A program made the translations under genes and the position numbers. Shown in pieces: positions 10,514-19,259 of a DNA stretch of 64,000 bases; positions within the stretch are counted from its first letter, which is position 1; every line of letters begins with the position of its first letter. This DNA is from Microbacterium sp. CH12i (lineage in GTDB: Bacteria; Actinomycetota; Actinomycetes; Actinomycetales; Microbacteriaceae). The notes under the pieces were generated by a model that made no database searches, had not been told where the DNA came from, and worked only from the letters and a program-made list of their open reading frames with translations. Location: assembly GCF_000685355.1 (NCBI RefSeq), contig NZ_JHET01000006.1, forward strand, positions 62,001 through 126,000, in the 5' to 3' direction.

Positions 10514-12157
10514 CTACGCCGCGGTGAGTGCGTCGGCGTCGAGGATTGTGTAGCTGTAGCCCTGCTCCGCAAGGAATCGCTGACGGTTCTGCGCGTAGTC
10601 CTGGTCGACAGTGTCGCGCGCGATCAACGTGTAGAAACTGGCTGTGCGCCCCGACTCTTTCGGCCGCAGTAGGCGGCCCAGACGCTGTGCTTCTTCCTGA
10701 CGAGAGCCGAAAGATCCCGACACCTGGATTGCGACGGATGCCTCCGGAAGGTCGATCGAGAAGTTCGCAACCTTCGATACAACGAGCAGTTCGATCTCGC
10801 CTTCGCGGAACTGCTGGTAGAGCCGCTCGCGTTCGTCGATTGGCGTGGCACCGGTGATCTGAGGTGCGTTCAGTGCGTCGGAGAGGGTGTCGAGCTGGTC
10901 AAGATACTGACCGATCACGAGAATCCGCTCGCCTGGATGCTTCGCGATGAGCTCACGCACGGCCGAGATCTTGGCGGGCGCGGATGCCGCGAGCCGATAG
11001 CGCTCGTCGTCAGTTGCCGCCGCATACTCCAGACGATCATCCGCGGGAAGGTCGACGCGCACCTCGTAGCAGGCGGCGGGGGAGATGAACCCCTGCGCTT
11101 CGATCTGCTTCCACGGGGCGTCGAAGCGCTTGGGACCGATGAGGCTGAATACGTCGCCCTCACGGCCGTCTTCGCGCACCAGCGTTGCAGTGAGGCCGAT
11201 TCGGCGACGCGCCTGCAGGTCGGCGGTCAGCTTGAATACGGGTGCGGGCAGCAGGTGCACCTCGTCGTAGATGATCAGGCCCCAGTCGAGAGCATCCAGC
11301 AGCGCGAGGTGCGCGTATTCTCCTTTCCGCTTCGCGGTGAGGATCTGGTAGGTCGCGATCGTGACGGGCTTGACCTCTTTTACCTGGCCCGAGTACTCGC
11401 CGATCTCCTCGGCTGTCAATGACGTGCGCTTGAGCAGCTCATCGCGCCACTGCCGGGCAGAGACGGTGTTGGTGACCAGGATGAGTGTGGTGGTCTTCGT
11501 CGTGGCCATCGCTCCGGCACCGACGATCGTCTTTCCTGCGCCACAGGGCAATACGACCACGCCTGAGCCGTCCTTCGCGAATGCGTCGACGGCATCCTGC
11601 TGATAGGGGCGGATATGCCAGCCGTCTTCTGCGAGGTCGATCTCGTGTGGTGTGCCCGGCGTGTAGCCGGCGAGGTCTTCAGCGGGCCAGCCGATCTTGA
11701 GGAGTTCTTGCTTGATTTGCCCGCGCGCCCATGCGTCGACGGCGTAGCTGTCGGGCGAAGGATGCCCCACCAGCAGCGGCTGAATGCGCTTGTTGTTCGC
11801 AACCTGGGTGAGAACTGCCGGATCGATCGAGCGCAGCAGCAGCGTGCCCTTATCGTCGCGTTCGATGACGAGGCGTCCGTAACGGTTGACGGTCTCGCGG
11901 AGATCGACCGAGACGGACGGCGGCACAGGGAAGCGCGACCAGCGGTCGAGCGTCGCCAGCATGTCATCGGCGGTGTGTCCGGCGGCGCGCGCGTTCCACA
12001 GGCCGAGCCGAGTGATGCGGTAGGTGTGAATGTGCTCGGGTGCACGCTCAAGTTCTGCGAAGATCGCCAGCTCATGGCGGGCGCTCTCAGCGTCGGCGTG
12101 TGCAACTTCGAGCAGGACGGTGCGGTCGCTCTGGACGATCAGTGGGCCATCAGACAT
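10514..12157 (-). CDS. DNA repair helicase XPB (bacterial type)
   Basis: 547 residues, a 3'-5' SF2 helicase homologous to archaeal/eukaryotic XPB and to mycobacterial XPB. An N-terminal damage-recognition-like domain precedes Walker A GAGKT at 206-210 and Walker B DEVH at 298-301. LVREDGREGDV contains the XPB-specific RED motif, and the helicase C domain ends with QRLGRLLRPK. Proposed role is unwinding at damaged or stalled DNA. Its likely partner, the helicase-associated protein, is immediately upstream on the same strand. Confidence 0.93.
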   Translation of the reverse strand: MSDGPLIVQSDRTVLLEVAHADAESARHELAIFAELERAPEHIHTYRITRLGLWNARAAGHTADDMLATLDRWSRFPVPPSVSVDLRETVNRYGRLVIERDDKGTLLLRSIDPAVLTQVANNKRIQPLLVGHPSPDSYAVDAWARGQIKQELLKIGWPAEDLAGYTPGTPHEIDLAEDGWHIRPYQQDAVDAFAKDGSGVVVLPCGAGKTIVGAGAMATTKTTTLILVTNTVSARQWRDELLKRTSLTAEEIGEYSGQVKEVKPVTIATYQILTAKRKGEYAHLALLDALDWGLIIYDEVHLLPAPVFKLTADLQARRRIGLTATLVREDGREGDVFSLIGPKRFDAPWKQIEAQGFISPAACYEVRVDLPADDRLEYAAATDDERYRLAASAPAKISAVRELIAKHPGERILVIGQYLDQLDTLSDALNAPQITGATPIDERERLYQQFREGEIELLVVSKVANFSIDLPEASVAIQVSGSFGSRQEEAQRLGRLLRPKESGRTASFYTLIARDTVDQDYAQNRQRFLAEQGYSYTILDADALTAA

Positions 12158-12184
12158 AGCAGACCAGTCTACCGCGCAGCGGTG

Positions 12185-13985
12185 TCACGGGGCGGAACCG
12201 TCAACGACCCGTGCAGAGCGGATGCTCTTGACTGGCAAGGTGCGCTCCACATCGGCGGCACGATCACGGCCACGAAGTCGGCCGCCACCGAGTCCGCTCG
12301 CTTCCAGCAGTAGCTCACGCGTTGAACCGTCGGGCATGCCCACTTCGACGAGCAGCACCGCCTTCGTGCGCACCGCCGCTTCAAGCTCACGGTCAAGCCA
12401 CGCAGCATCCGCGTCCGGACCCTGCTGAGCGCGTAGCCGCGCGATGAGCGCGCCGTAAGAAGAGGTCTGCGCAGAAGCGTGGGCTGGGGCAGGGTTGCGA
12501 TCGATGATCTGTGGCCGACCATCCGGTCCGACGATCGTGGCCGGATAACGCGCGTCGGTCAGCGCCCAGTAGACCGTGTCGCGCCCAACGCGAGAGCTGA
12601 GGCCCTCAGCATCGCGTGACAGCCCGAGCGGGCGGAGAGCCTGATCAATGCCGAGGGCATCAAGCAACGTCACGTCACTGCTGGTGACGCGGGTGCGACC
12701 CGACTCTGCATCCGTGAAAACTCGCACGAGGCCATGGCGCTGCGCGGTCTGGCTGACGAGGTACTCGAGGGGTTGCGGGATCCGGTCAGGGAGAGCTCGC
12801 TGAGGAAATCGAGGATAGAGGCCGCAGTCTCGCCTTCGGCGAGAGCATGAGAGATGGATTCGGCGGTGAATCGGTACGAGGATGCTTGCGCCGCGGACTC
12901 ACGCACGGCGATGCTGCGCAGCCGAACGTCTAGCGCTGAGGCGAGAGGCCCTGGAGCGATCGCAGTGAGGTCGTTCTGCAGGAAGATCCGGTCAACCTCG
13001 GTCGGAAGCATCTGGTTCAGGGCCGCTGCATCGGCGGGAGCGCCCTCGCGCAGCGTCACAGCCCACCCAGGTTCGGTGTCGCCGTCGGCGATGAGGCCCA
13101 GCATGCCTGCTCGTTCGCGGAGCACTGCGCAGCGCTCGTCCCACGACGGGTCCCACGGGTGCTGATCTGCCCACTGCGACACCGGTAGCCATCCGCCGGA
13201 TGCGCTGTGCAGCCCGCGCGGGAGTGCCGTCCGGAAGGCCTCAGCCAATTGCGCCCAGCGCTCGGCAGCCGCGAGTCGCAACCACTTCTCGCCGGCGGAA
13301 GTGAGGCGCAACTGACGCTCGTCGGCCGTGACGAGCGCGGCGTCGAGAGCGATAGCTGCGAGTTCATCCACGATGTCTACAGGGAGCCCGACATCCGTCA
13401 TGCGTCGCTTCTCGCCGGCCGCGAGATTGCCGCTCGTGAGTAACGCCAACGGCGTCTCTCTGGCCATGAGCAGAACGTCGGCGAGGGCGGCGACGCTGGT
13501 AAAAGCGCGCTCAGCGGCGTGCGCCGCCGCTGTCCCCGGTGCGGGATCCGCCGCTGTCACATCCTCGGAGACACTGTCGAGAGCTCGATCGATCACCGCA
13601 TCGGCGACCGGGGGTGGTGGGGTGCCGTCTGGGCGAAGAAGTGCCAGCTCGATGAGCGTGGCAACAGCACCGCCTTCGTCGGCGACGACATCTGCACCCG
13701 CGTTTTTTTTTTTTCGGCAGCTGCATTGTCGACGCCTGCACTGTCGGCAGCTGCGTTGTCGGCAGCTGCGTTGTCGGCAGCGCGGCGGAGCGCGGTGGCT
13801 TCGGCGCGGGTCAATTGCGGCAGCATCCGCTCAATGGATGCCGGATCAAGCAACGCCTCTGCGGCGTCGAAGAAGTCGGCCCAAGACGCTTCGGGTCGCA
13901 CTCGGCGCGCCTCGAAGAGCGTCGCCAGCTGTGAATCGGACGCGGCAGCCAGCCACACTGCGAGTGGACGTGCGTGGGTGCTCAT
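12185..13985 (-). CDS. Helicase-associated protein, partner of XPB (two probable frameshifts)
   Basis: Three frames join into about 600 residues. Family: the helicase-associated (XPB/Ssl2 N-terminal-like) domain protein that stands next to bacterial XPB. Part 1 starts MSTHARPLAVWLAAASDSQL and contains HLR-like LPQLTRAEATALRRAA, then a tandem Asn-Ala-Ala-Ala linker and a run of Lys codons. Part 2 (from about 13700 to 12783) has the winged-helix region with IFLQNDLTAIAPGPL. Part 3 holds RVFTDAESGRTRV and ends at 12185. The first switch is in a 12-base poly-A run (T at 13703-13714 on the plus strand) and the second at about 12782 (GGATCC should be GGATCCC). No helicase motifs; it probably acts with XPB, 27 bases upstream of which it ends. 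Confidence 0.82.
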
Positions 13986-13987
13986 CG

Positions 13988-14263
13988 TCAGGGGCGCTTT
14001 GCGGCGCGTCCCTTCCGTATGAAACTCATAACCAGCAACGTGATGATCATTACGAACGCGAGAGGCAGACCCCACAGCGGGATAGCGGCGACAAGCGGCC
14101 AGGCGCCAGTGCCGAAAGCTGATTGATCCATGCCGAGCGCGCTTCCGATGATGATCGCGAAGAAGCAGATCACCGAGAGAGCGGCAAGCGTCAGCGCCGT
14201 GAAGGCGAGGATGCGATCCACTCGGCGGACGGGAACTTCCGGTCCGGGATTCTGCGTGCTCAT
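13988..14263 (-). CDS. Small two-helix membrane protein
   Basis: 91 residues with two hydrophobic helices (about 18-40 and 53-78) and a basic C-terminus (FIRKGRAAKRP). No family recognised. The stop codon lies two bases before the start of the helicase-associated gene, so they are probably one operon. ATG at 14263 gives MSTQNPGPEV; upstream extension overlaps the divergent cold-shock gene's control region and is not used. Confidence 0.7.
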   Translation of the reverse strand: MSTQNPGPEVPVRRVDRILAFTALTLAALSVICFFAIIIGSALGMDQSAFGTGAWPLVAAIPLWGLPLAFVMIITLLVMSFIRKGRAAKRP

Positions 14264-14357
14264 TCGTCTCAGCCTAGTGCCTCGATCACCGGTAAGCTGG
14301 GGCAGACGCATGCGTGCGCGCCTTCTTTCCGACACCATCACACAGCGAGGTTTCCCC

Positions 14358-14738
14358 ATGCCCACCGGCAAGGTCAGGTTCTACGACGACGAGAAGGGCT
14401 TCGGCTTCATCGCCAGCGATGATGGCCAGGATGTCTTCCTGCACGCCTCAGCCCTGCCCGCAGGTGCTGCGGTCAAGCAGGGTGCCCGAGTGGAGTTCGG
14501 TGTCGCCGACGGTAAGCGCGGTTTGCAGGCGCTTTCTGTGCGTGTGCTCGACGCTCCCGTCAGCCTCGCGAAGGCGAAGCGCAAGCCCGCCGACGACATG
14601 GCAATCATCCTTGAGGATCTCGTGAAGCTCCTCGATGGTATCGGCGGCGATTTGCGACGCGGTCGCTACCCGTCGTCAAGCCACGGACACAAGGTCGCGG
14701 CGATGCTGCGCAAGGTTGCTGAGGATCTCGATGCCTGA
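14358..14738 (+). CDS. Cold-shock-domain protein with C-terminal extension
   Basis: 126 residues. The N-terminal half is a cold-shock domain: KVRFYDDEKGFGFI carries RNP1 (KGFGFI) and DVFLHASAL carries RNP2 (VFLH), which bind single-stranded nucleic acid. The remaining about 60 residues are a helical basic extension ending with a His/Ser-rich stretch, typical of the actinobacterial long form rather than the 67-residue CspA. Overlaps the next gene by 8 bases, indicating coupling. Confidence 0.9.
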   Translation: MPTGKVRFYDDEKGFGFIASDDGQDVFLHASALPAGAAVKQGARVEFGVADGKRGLQALSVRVLDAPVSLAKAKRKPADDMAIILEDLVKLLDGIGGDLRRGRYPSSSHGHKVAAMLRKVAEDLDA

Positions 14739-15321
14739 TGCTGACGCTCGTCTGATCGGCGCGCACGATCTCGCGCTCGCAGCGCTGCACGAGATCACCC
14801 CTGCCTCAACGGTCGGCCCCGCGGCCGGTTACCTTGCCGAGGACGACGGCTCCGTATCGCTGCGCTTCGAGAACCGTCTTCCCGGCTACCCCGGGTGGTA
14901 CTGGACCGTCACGGTCGCCCGTGTTGACGACGACGAGCCCACCGTGCTCGAGGTTGAACTGATGCCAGCCGACGGCGCGCTGCTGGCGCCGGAGTGGGTG
15001 CCGTGGGCAGAGCGTCTCGCTGAGTACCGTGCGCACCAGGTCGAACTTGCCGAGCAGGCAGCCGCTGCTGCCGCTGAGGCCGGAGAATCCGTCGATACTG
15101 ACGCGGCATCCGTCGAGGGTTCTGGCGATAGCGAAGATCTCGACGATGATGACGATCTCGACGAGGACGATGACCTCGATGAGGATGATGACGATGACGA
15201 TGTGTCCGAGTCGCGCGTCTTACACGCTGGTGACCTCGACGGTGTCGACATCGACGAGCTCGATGAGTCCGGCGACGATGACGAGCCCGACGACGAGTCT
15301 GACGATGACGAAGAAGAGTAG
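14731..15321 (+). CDS. DUF3027 protein with very acidic tail
   Basis: 196 residues. The first about 110 residues form the DUF3027 domain, with YPGWYWTVTVARV and PEWVPWAERL as its markers. An alanine-rich helix follows and then a tail of almost only Asp, Glu and Ser (about 130-196), built from imperfect repeats of the codons for DDDDLDEDD. DUF3027 genes commonly follow a cold-shock gene in actinobacteria, as here. The acidic tail could mimic nucleic acid or bind basic proteins; this is inference. Confidence 0.88.
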   Translation: MPDADARLIGAHDLALAALHEITPASTVGPAAGYLAEDDGSVSLRFENRLPGYPGWYWTVTVARVDDDEPTVLEVELMPADGALLAPEWVPWAERLAEYRAHQVELAEQAAAAAAEAGESVDTDAASVEGSGDSEDLDDDDDLDEDDDLDEDDDDDDVSESRVLHAGDLDGVDIDELDESGDDDEPDDESDDDEEE

Positions 15322-15337
15322 CTCGCGCTACTGATTC

Positions 15338-16458
<1,121 letters not shown>

Positions 16459-16519
16459 CTAAGGGCGCTGACGCATCCCGCTTTCACTGTTACCCGCCGC
16501 TGAGGTCGCGGTGGGAATG

Positions 16520-16531
16520 TAGGCTTGCCTA
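16520..16531 (+). promoter_or_regulatory. Candidate operator for the DtxR-family repressor
   Basis: TAGGC-TT-GCCTA, 5-base arms in inverted orientation, 20 bases upstream of the repressor gene. The half-site resembles the TAGGC/GCCTA arms of DtxR/IdeR boxes. Autoregulation is plausible but not shown. Confidence 0.4.
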
Positions 16532-16551
16532 AGAAGACCCCGGAGGGCCAG

Positions 16552-17253
16552 ATGACGGACTTGATCGACACAACGGAGATGTATCTCCGCACCATCCTCG
16601 AACTCGAGGAAGAGAACATCGTTCCGTTGCGTGCACGCATCTCGGAACGTCTCGGACATTCAGGTCCCACCGTCTCGCAGACGGTCGGACGTATGGAGCG
16701 CGACGGGCTCGTTGTTGTTTCCGAGGATCGTACTCTCGAGCTCACCGATGCCGGACGCCGCAAGGCCGTTGATGTGATGCGTAAGCATCGCCTGGCTGAA
16801 CGTCTGCTCTCTGACGTCATTGGTCTCGACTGGGCGTTCGTGCATGAAGAGGCATGCCGCTGGGAGCACGTAATGAGTGAGCAGGTCGAGCGCCGTCTCG
16901 TTGAACTGCTTGGCCACCCGACGGAGTCGCCATACGGAAACCCGATCCCGGGACTTGATCAGTTGGGCGGTGCGCCTTCGCGCACGTTCGACGAGGGCGT
17001 CGTGGGGCTTGTGCGCAAGCTCAACCATGCGAACGAACCCATCGAGGGCACCGTTCGGCGCCTCGCCGAGCCTGCACAGGTCGATCCTGAGTTGCTTGAG
17101 CAGTTGCGTAGCGCCGGCGTCGTGCCCGGTGCACACGGTAACTACCGCTTCAATGAGGGGTATGTGCTGATCCAGATGGACGGCAACGACGAGGGGCTAG
17201 AGCTCCCTGTCGAGCTTGCCTCGCACATCTTCCTGGTGGGCGAACCAGTCTGA
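16552..17253 (+). CDS. DtxR-family metal-dependent transcriptional repressor
   Basis: 233 residues, matching DtxR/IdeR length. N-terminal winged helix (MYLRTILELEEE, then SGPTVSQTVGRMERDGLV as the recognition region), a dimerisation domain with HRLAERLL and HEEACRWEHVMSEQVE supplying His/Glu/Cys metal ligands, and a C-terminal SH3-like domain to GEPV. Senses Fe2+ or Mn2+ and represses uptake genes. ATG at 16552 is preceded by CGGAGGG. A palindromic TAGGC/GCCTA site lies just upstream. Confidence 0.92.
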   Translation: MTDLIDTTEMYLRTILELEEENIVPLRARISERLGHSGPTVSQTVGRMERDGLVVVSEDRTLELTDAGRRKAVDVMRKHRLAERLLSDVIGLDWAFVHEEACRWEHVMSEQVERRLVELLGHPTESPYGNPIPGLDQLGGAPSRTFDEGVVGLVRKLNHANEPIEGTVRRLAEPAQVDPELLEQLRSAGVVPGAHGNYRFNEGYVLIQMDGNDEGLELPVELASHIFLVGEPV

Positions 17254-17477
17254 ATCTTGTCCCGAAAGAGGGCGTCAGAAGGCCTTCCCGGAGGATTGCC
17301 AGCCTCTCAGGGTGACAGAATCGTTATCTTCCGGTAACCTCGGACAGGTCGTCAGAAAAGAAACCCCGCTGACGAAAAATCCCGTGAACACCGCCTTAAC
17401 GGCTCTTCGACTGCCTTGAACTGCAGAATCCCGATGAGCAAGCGCACCCGAGCGCTGAGGCGCAGGAGGATCACCTT

Positions 17478-18326
17478 TTGGCCGCTGATATCGAACCGAC
17501 CGCGAACACATCTGAAAAGACCCCGAAACGTGGTCGGGCTACGAGCCCTCGTGGCGCCGCGCGAACGATGATCAAGCCGATGCGCTCGATTGCCATCTTC
17601 GGTGCTGTTGGCGCACTGGTCGCAGCTGTCGCACTTCCCGCTTATGCAGCGTCCTCTACGCCTGTCGACGCCACGGCGACTCTGCAGCAGATTGCCACCG
17701 ACGATGCGCAGTCACTCGTCGTCGCGTCTGAAGCCACTGCCGCGCCGCTCCAGCGGTCGACGTACAGTGCGACGACGCAGGTGGAGATCGACACGAAGAA
17801 GGCTGAGGAAGCCGCTGCAGCGGCTGCGGCCGCCGCTGCATCTGCAGCAGCCTCCTACTCATCCTCGTCATCCGGCGGCAGTATCGACATCGGCAGCTAT
17901 GCACTCGTTTCTCCCGGTTCCGGCGAGGTCCGCTACCCGCTTCCTCCTGGTTCGTACCGGCAGGGACGCACGACTGTTGGCTCCGATAGTGGTGGCCACG
18001 ACGGTGCGGACATGCTCGCCCCGGCTGGTACGCCGATCTACGCGGCGGCGGCCGGTGTCGTTCGTGTGTCGTCAGAGAGCTACTACGGTTACGGCGTCGC
18101 CGTCGTGATCGACCACGTCATCGGCGGGCAGAGTGTTTCGACCACCTACGCTCACATGACCAATGGAACTCGCCAGGTGCAGGCAGGTCAGACGGTTGCG
18201 GCCGGCCAGCTCATCGGCGGAGTCGGCAGCACTGGTAGCTCTACGGCGAATCATCTTCACTTAGAAGTGCACGTGAACGGCAGTATCCTCGAGCCGTACG
18301 CGTGGCTCGCCGCGAACGCTGGCTAA
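17478..18326 (+). CDS. M23-family peptidoglycan endopeptidase, secreted or membrane-anchored
   Basis: 282 residues. TTG start at 17478 is supported by AGGAGG ending 8 bases upstream. A basic N-terminus leads into a hydrophobic segment (about 38-58) ending AYAASS, a signal peptide or anchor. An Ala/Ser-rich linker follows, then the M23 domain with the zinc motif HDGADM and the second motif HLHLEVHVNG. It should cut peptide cross-links in the cell wall. The 224-base leader upstream (17254-17477) contains an inverted GTTATC/GGTAAC pair but no riboswitch that I can recognise. Confidence 0.9.
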   Translation: MAADIEPTANTSEKTPKRGRATSPRGAARTMIKPMRSIAIFGAVGALVAAVALPAYAASSTPVDATATLQQIATDDAQSLVVASEATAAPLQRSTYSATTQVEIDTKKAEEAAAAAAAAAASAAASYSSSSSGGSIDIGSYALVSPGSGEVRYPLPPGSYRQGRTTVGSDSGGHDGADMLAPAGTPIYAAAAGVVRVSSESYYGYGVAVVIDHVIGGQSVSTTYAHMTNGTRQVQAGQTVAAGQLIGGVGSTGSSTANHLHLEVHVNGSILEPYAWLAANAG

Positions 18327-18432
18327 TCCTGATTCTCGGAGCGACACGCGTCTGAGTGTTCACTCTTCGTTTCGTCATCGGTGGGGGCGATGGGCTAATC
18401 TGATCCCGTCGTCGCACAGATGGGAGAAGCCG

Positions 18433-18543
18433 ATGGAACGAATACCGAGCATCCGCACCATGGATGCACTCGGTCGTTACGTCCTTCGGCATTGCCCGCA
18501 GGGATGCACCGGGCTTGTGGTGTGCGAAAGGCGCTGTCTTTAA
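18433..18543 (+). CDS. Possible 36-residue Cys-rich small protein
   Basis: ATG preceded by GGGAGAA at good spacing. The product has four cysteines in its last 17 residues (pattern C-x4-C-x6-C-x4-C) and ends ERRCL. Third-position GC content is clearly lower than in the surrounding genes, so coding is uncertain. The TAA stop falls in the loop of the terminator, an arrangement that would tie translation to transcript ending. No family recognised. Confidence 0.4.
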   Translation: MERIPSIRTMDALGRYVLRHCPQGCTGLVVCERRCL

Positions 18544-18559
18544 GACGGCGCCTTTTTTT
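18527..18559 (+). terminator. Intrinsic terminator
   Basis: AAAGGCGCTGTC pairs with GACGGCGCCTTT around a TTTAA loop (one G-T pair) and runs into seven Ts. Confidence 0.9.
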
Positions 18560-18644
18560 GTCCCTGCGTACGCTCTACTGTTTTTGCGGCGTCATGTGAT
18601 TCGAGAGTGCCGGGAAGCCGTCCCGGCGTATCGAGAGGATGACG

Positions 18645-19142
18645 ATGCGCACACTTGTTCTGAATGCCGGGTATGAGCCGCTCGCGGTGGTGTCCTTCAA
18701 ACGAGCCCTGGTGCTGGTGATGAATCAGAAGGCCACCGTAATCGAGCGTGTGGACGGTGATCCGGTCTGGGCCGCCCATGGATCCTATGATCGCCCGACG
18801 GTCATCATCCTCCGTAGATACGTGCGCCTGCCGATGAGTAGACGCGTGCCGGTCACGCGACGCGGGGTGTTGCGCCGAGACAATCACCGATGCGGCTACT
18901 GCGGGAAGACGGCATCCACTATCGATCACGTGCTGCCACGTTCGCGTGGGGGAGCGAACTCGTGGGAGAACCTCGTGGCCTGCTGCTTGCGATGCAATAA
19001 CGTCAAGAGCGACCGCACTCCCCAGGAGATGCGTTGGGAGCTGCGGTTCGCACCGCGCCCACCCCACGGCACAACGTGGACGGTGCGCGGAACTGAACGA
19101 AGCGATCCGTGCTGGGAACCGTACCTTGCGCTGGCCGCGTAG
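18645..19142 (+). CDS. HNH endonuclease family protein
   Basis: 165 residues beginning MRTLVLNAGYEPL, the conserved opening of this actinobacterial HNH family. The nuclease core includes CGYC and CLRC zinc pairs, IDHVLPRSRGG with the catalytic HNH histidine and NLVACCLRCNNVKSD. ATG at 18645 rather than 18639 is used because GAGAGGA is then correctly spaced. Role unknown; the family is widespread and chromosomal, not part of a visible restriction system. Confidence 0.9.
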   Translation: MRTLVLNAGYEPLAVVSFKRALVLVMNQKATVIERVDGDPVWAAHGSYDRPTVIILRRYVRLPMSRRVPVTRRGVLRRDNHRCGYCGKTASTIDHVLPRSRGGANSWENLVACCLRCNNVKSDRTPQEMRWELRFAPRPPHGTTWTVRGTERSDPCWEPYLALAA

Positions 19143-19177
19143 GTGTCCCCCTATTCCTGGTTAGACTGGTTCTGCCA

Positions 19178-19249
19178 GCCTCTGTAGCTCAATGGAAGAG
19201 CAGTTCCGTCCTAAGGAAAGGGTTGGGGGTTCGACTCCCTCCAGGGGCA
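19178..19249 (+). tRNA. tRNA-Arg (anticodon CCT)
   Basis: A 72-base cloverleaf: acceptor GCCTCTG pairs with CAGGGGC, D-arm GCTC/GAGC, anticodon loop GTCCTAA with anticodon CCT (reads AGG), T-loop TTCGACT. The 3' CCA is not encoded. Confidence 0.93.
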
Positions 19250-19259
19250 CTCATAGGAA

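Larger units (their letters stand above)
18393..18560 (+). ncRNA. Candidate short transcript (sRNA or leader) ending in strong terminator
   Basis: A -10-like TAATCT (about 18394-18399) stands upstream and a strong intrinsic terminator at 18527-18559 closes it, giving an RNA of about 150 bases in a 318-base stretch between the M23 and HNH genes. It contains the small ORF at 18433-18543, whose stop codon lies in the terminator loop. Whether the product is RNA, peptide or both is open. Confidence 0.4.

Noticed and set aside
17254..17477. c-di-AMP (ydaO-type) riboswitch before the M23 peptidase
   Set aside because: Such switches precede cell-wall hydrolase genes in actinobacteria, but I could not find the conserved core elements in this leader.
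18393..18560. 6C RNA
   Set aside because: No pair of C-rich loops of six or more Cs is seen.
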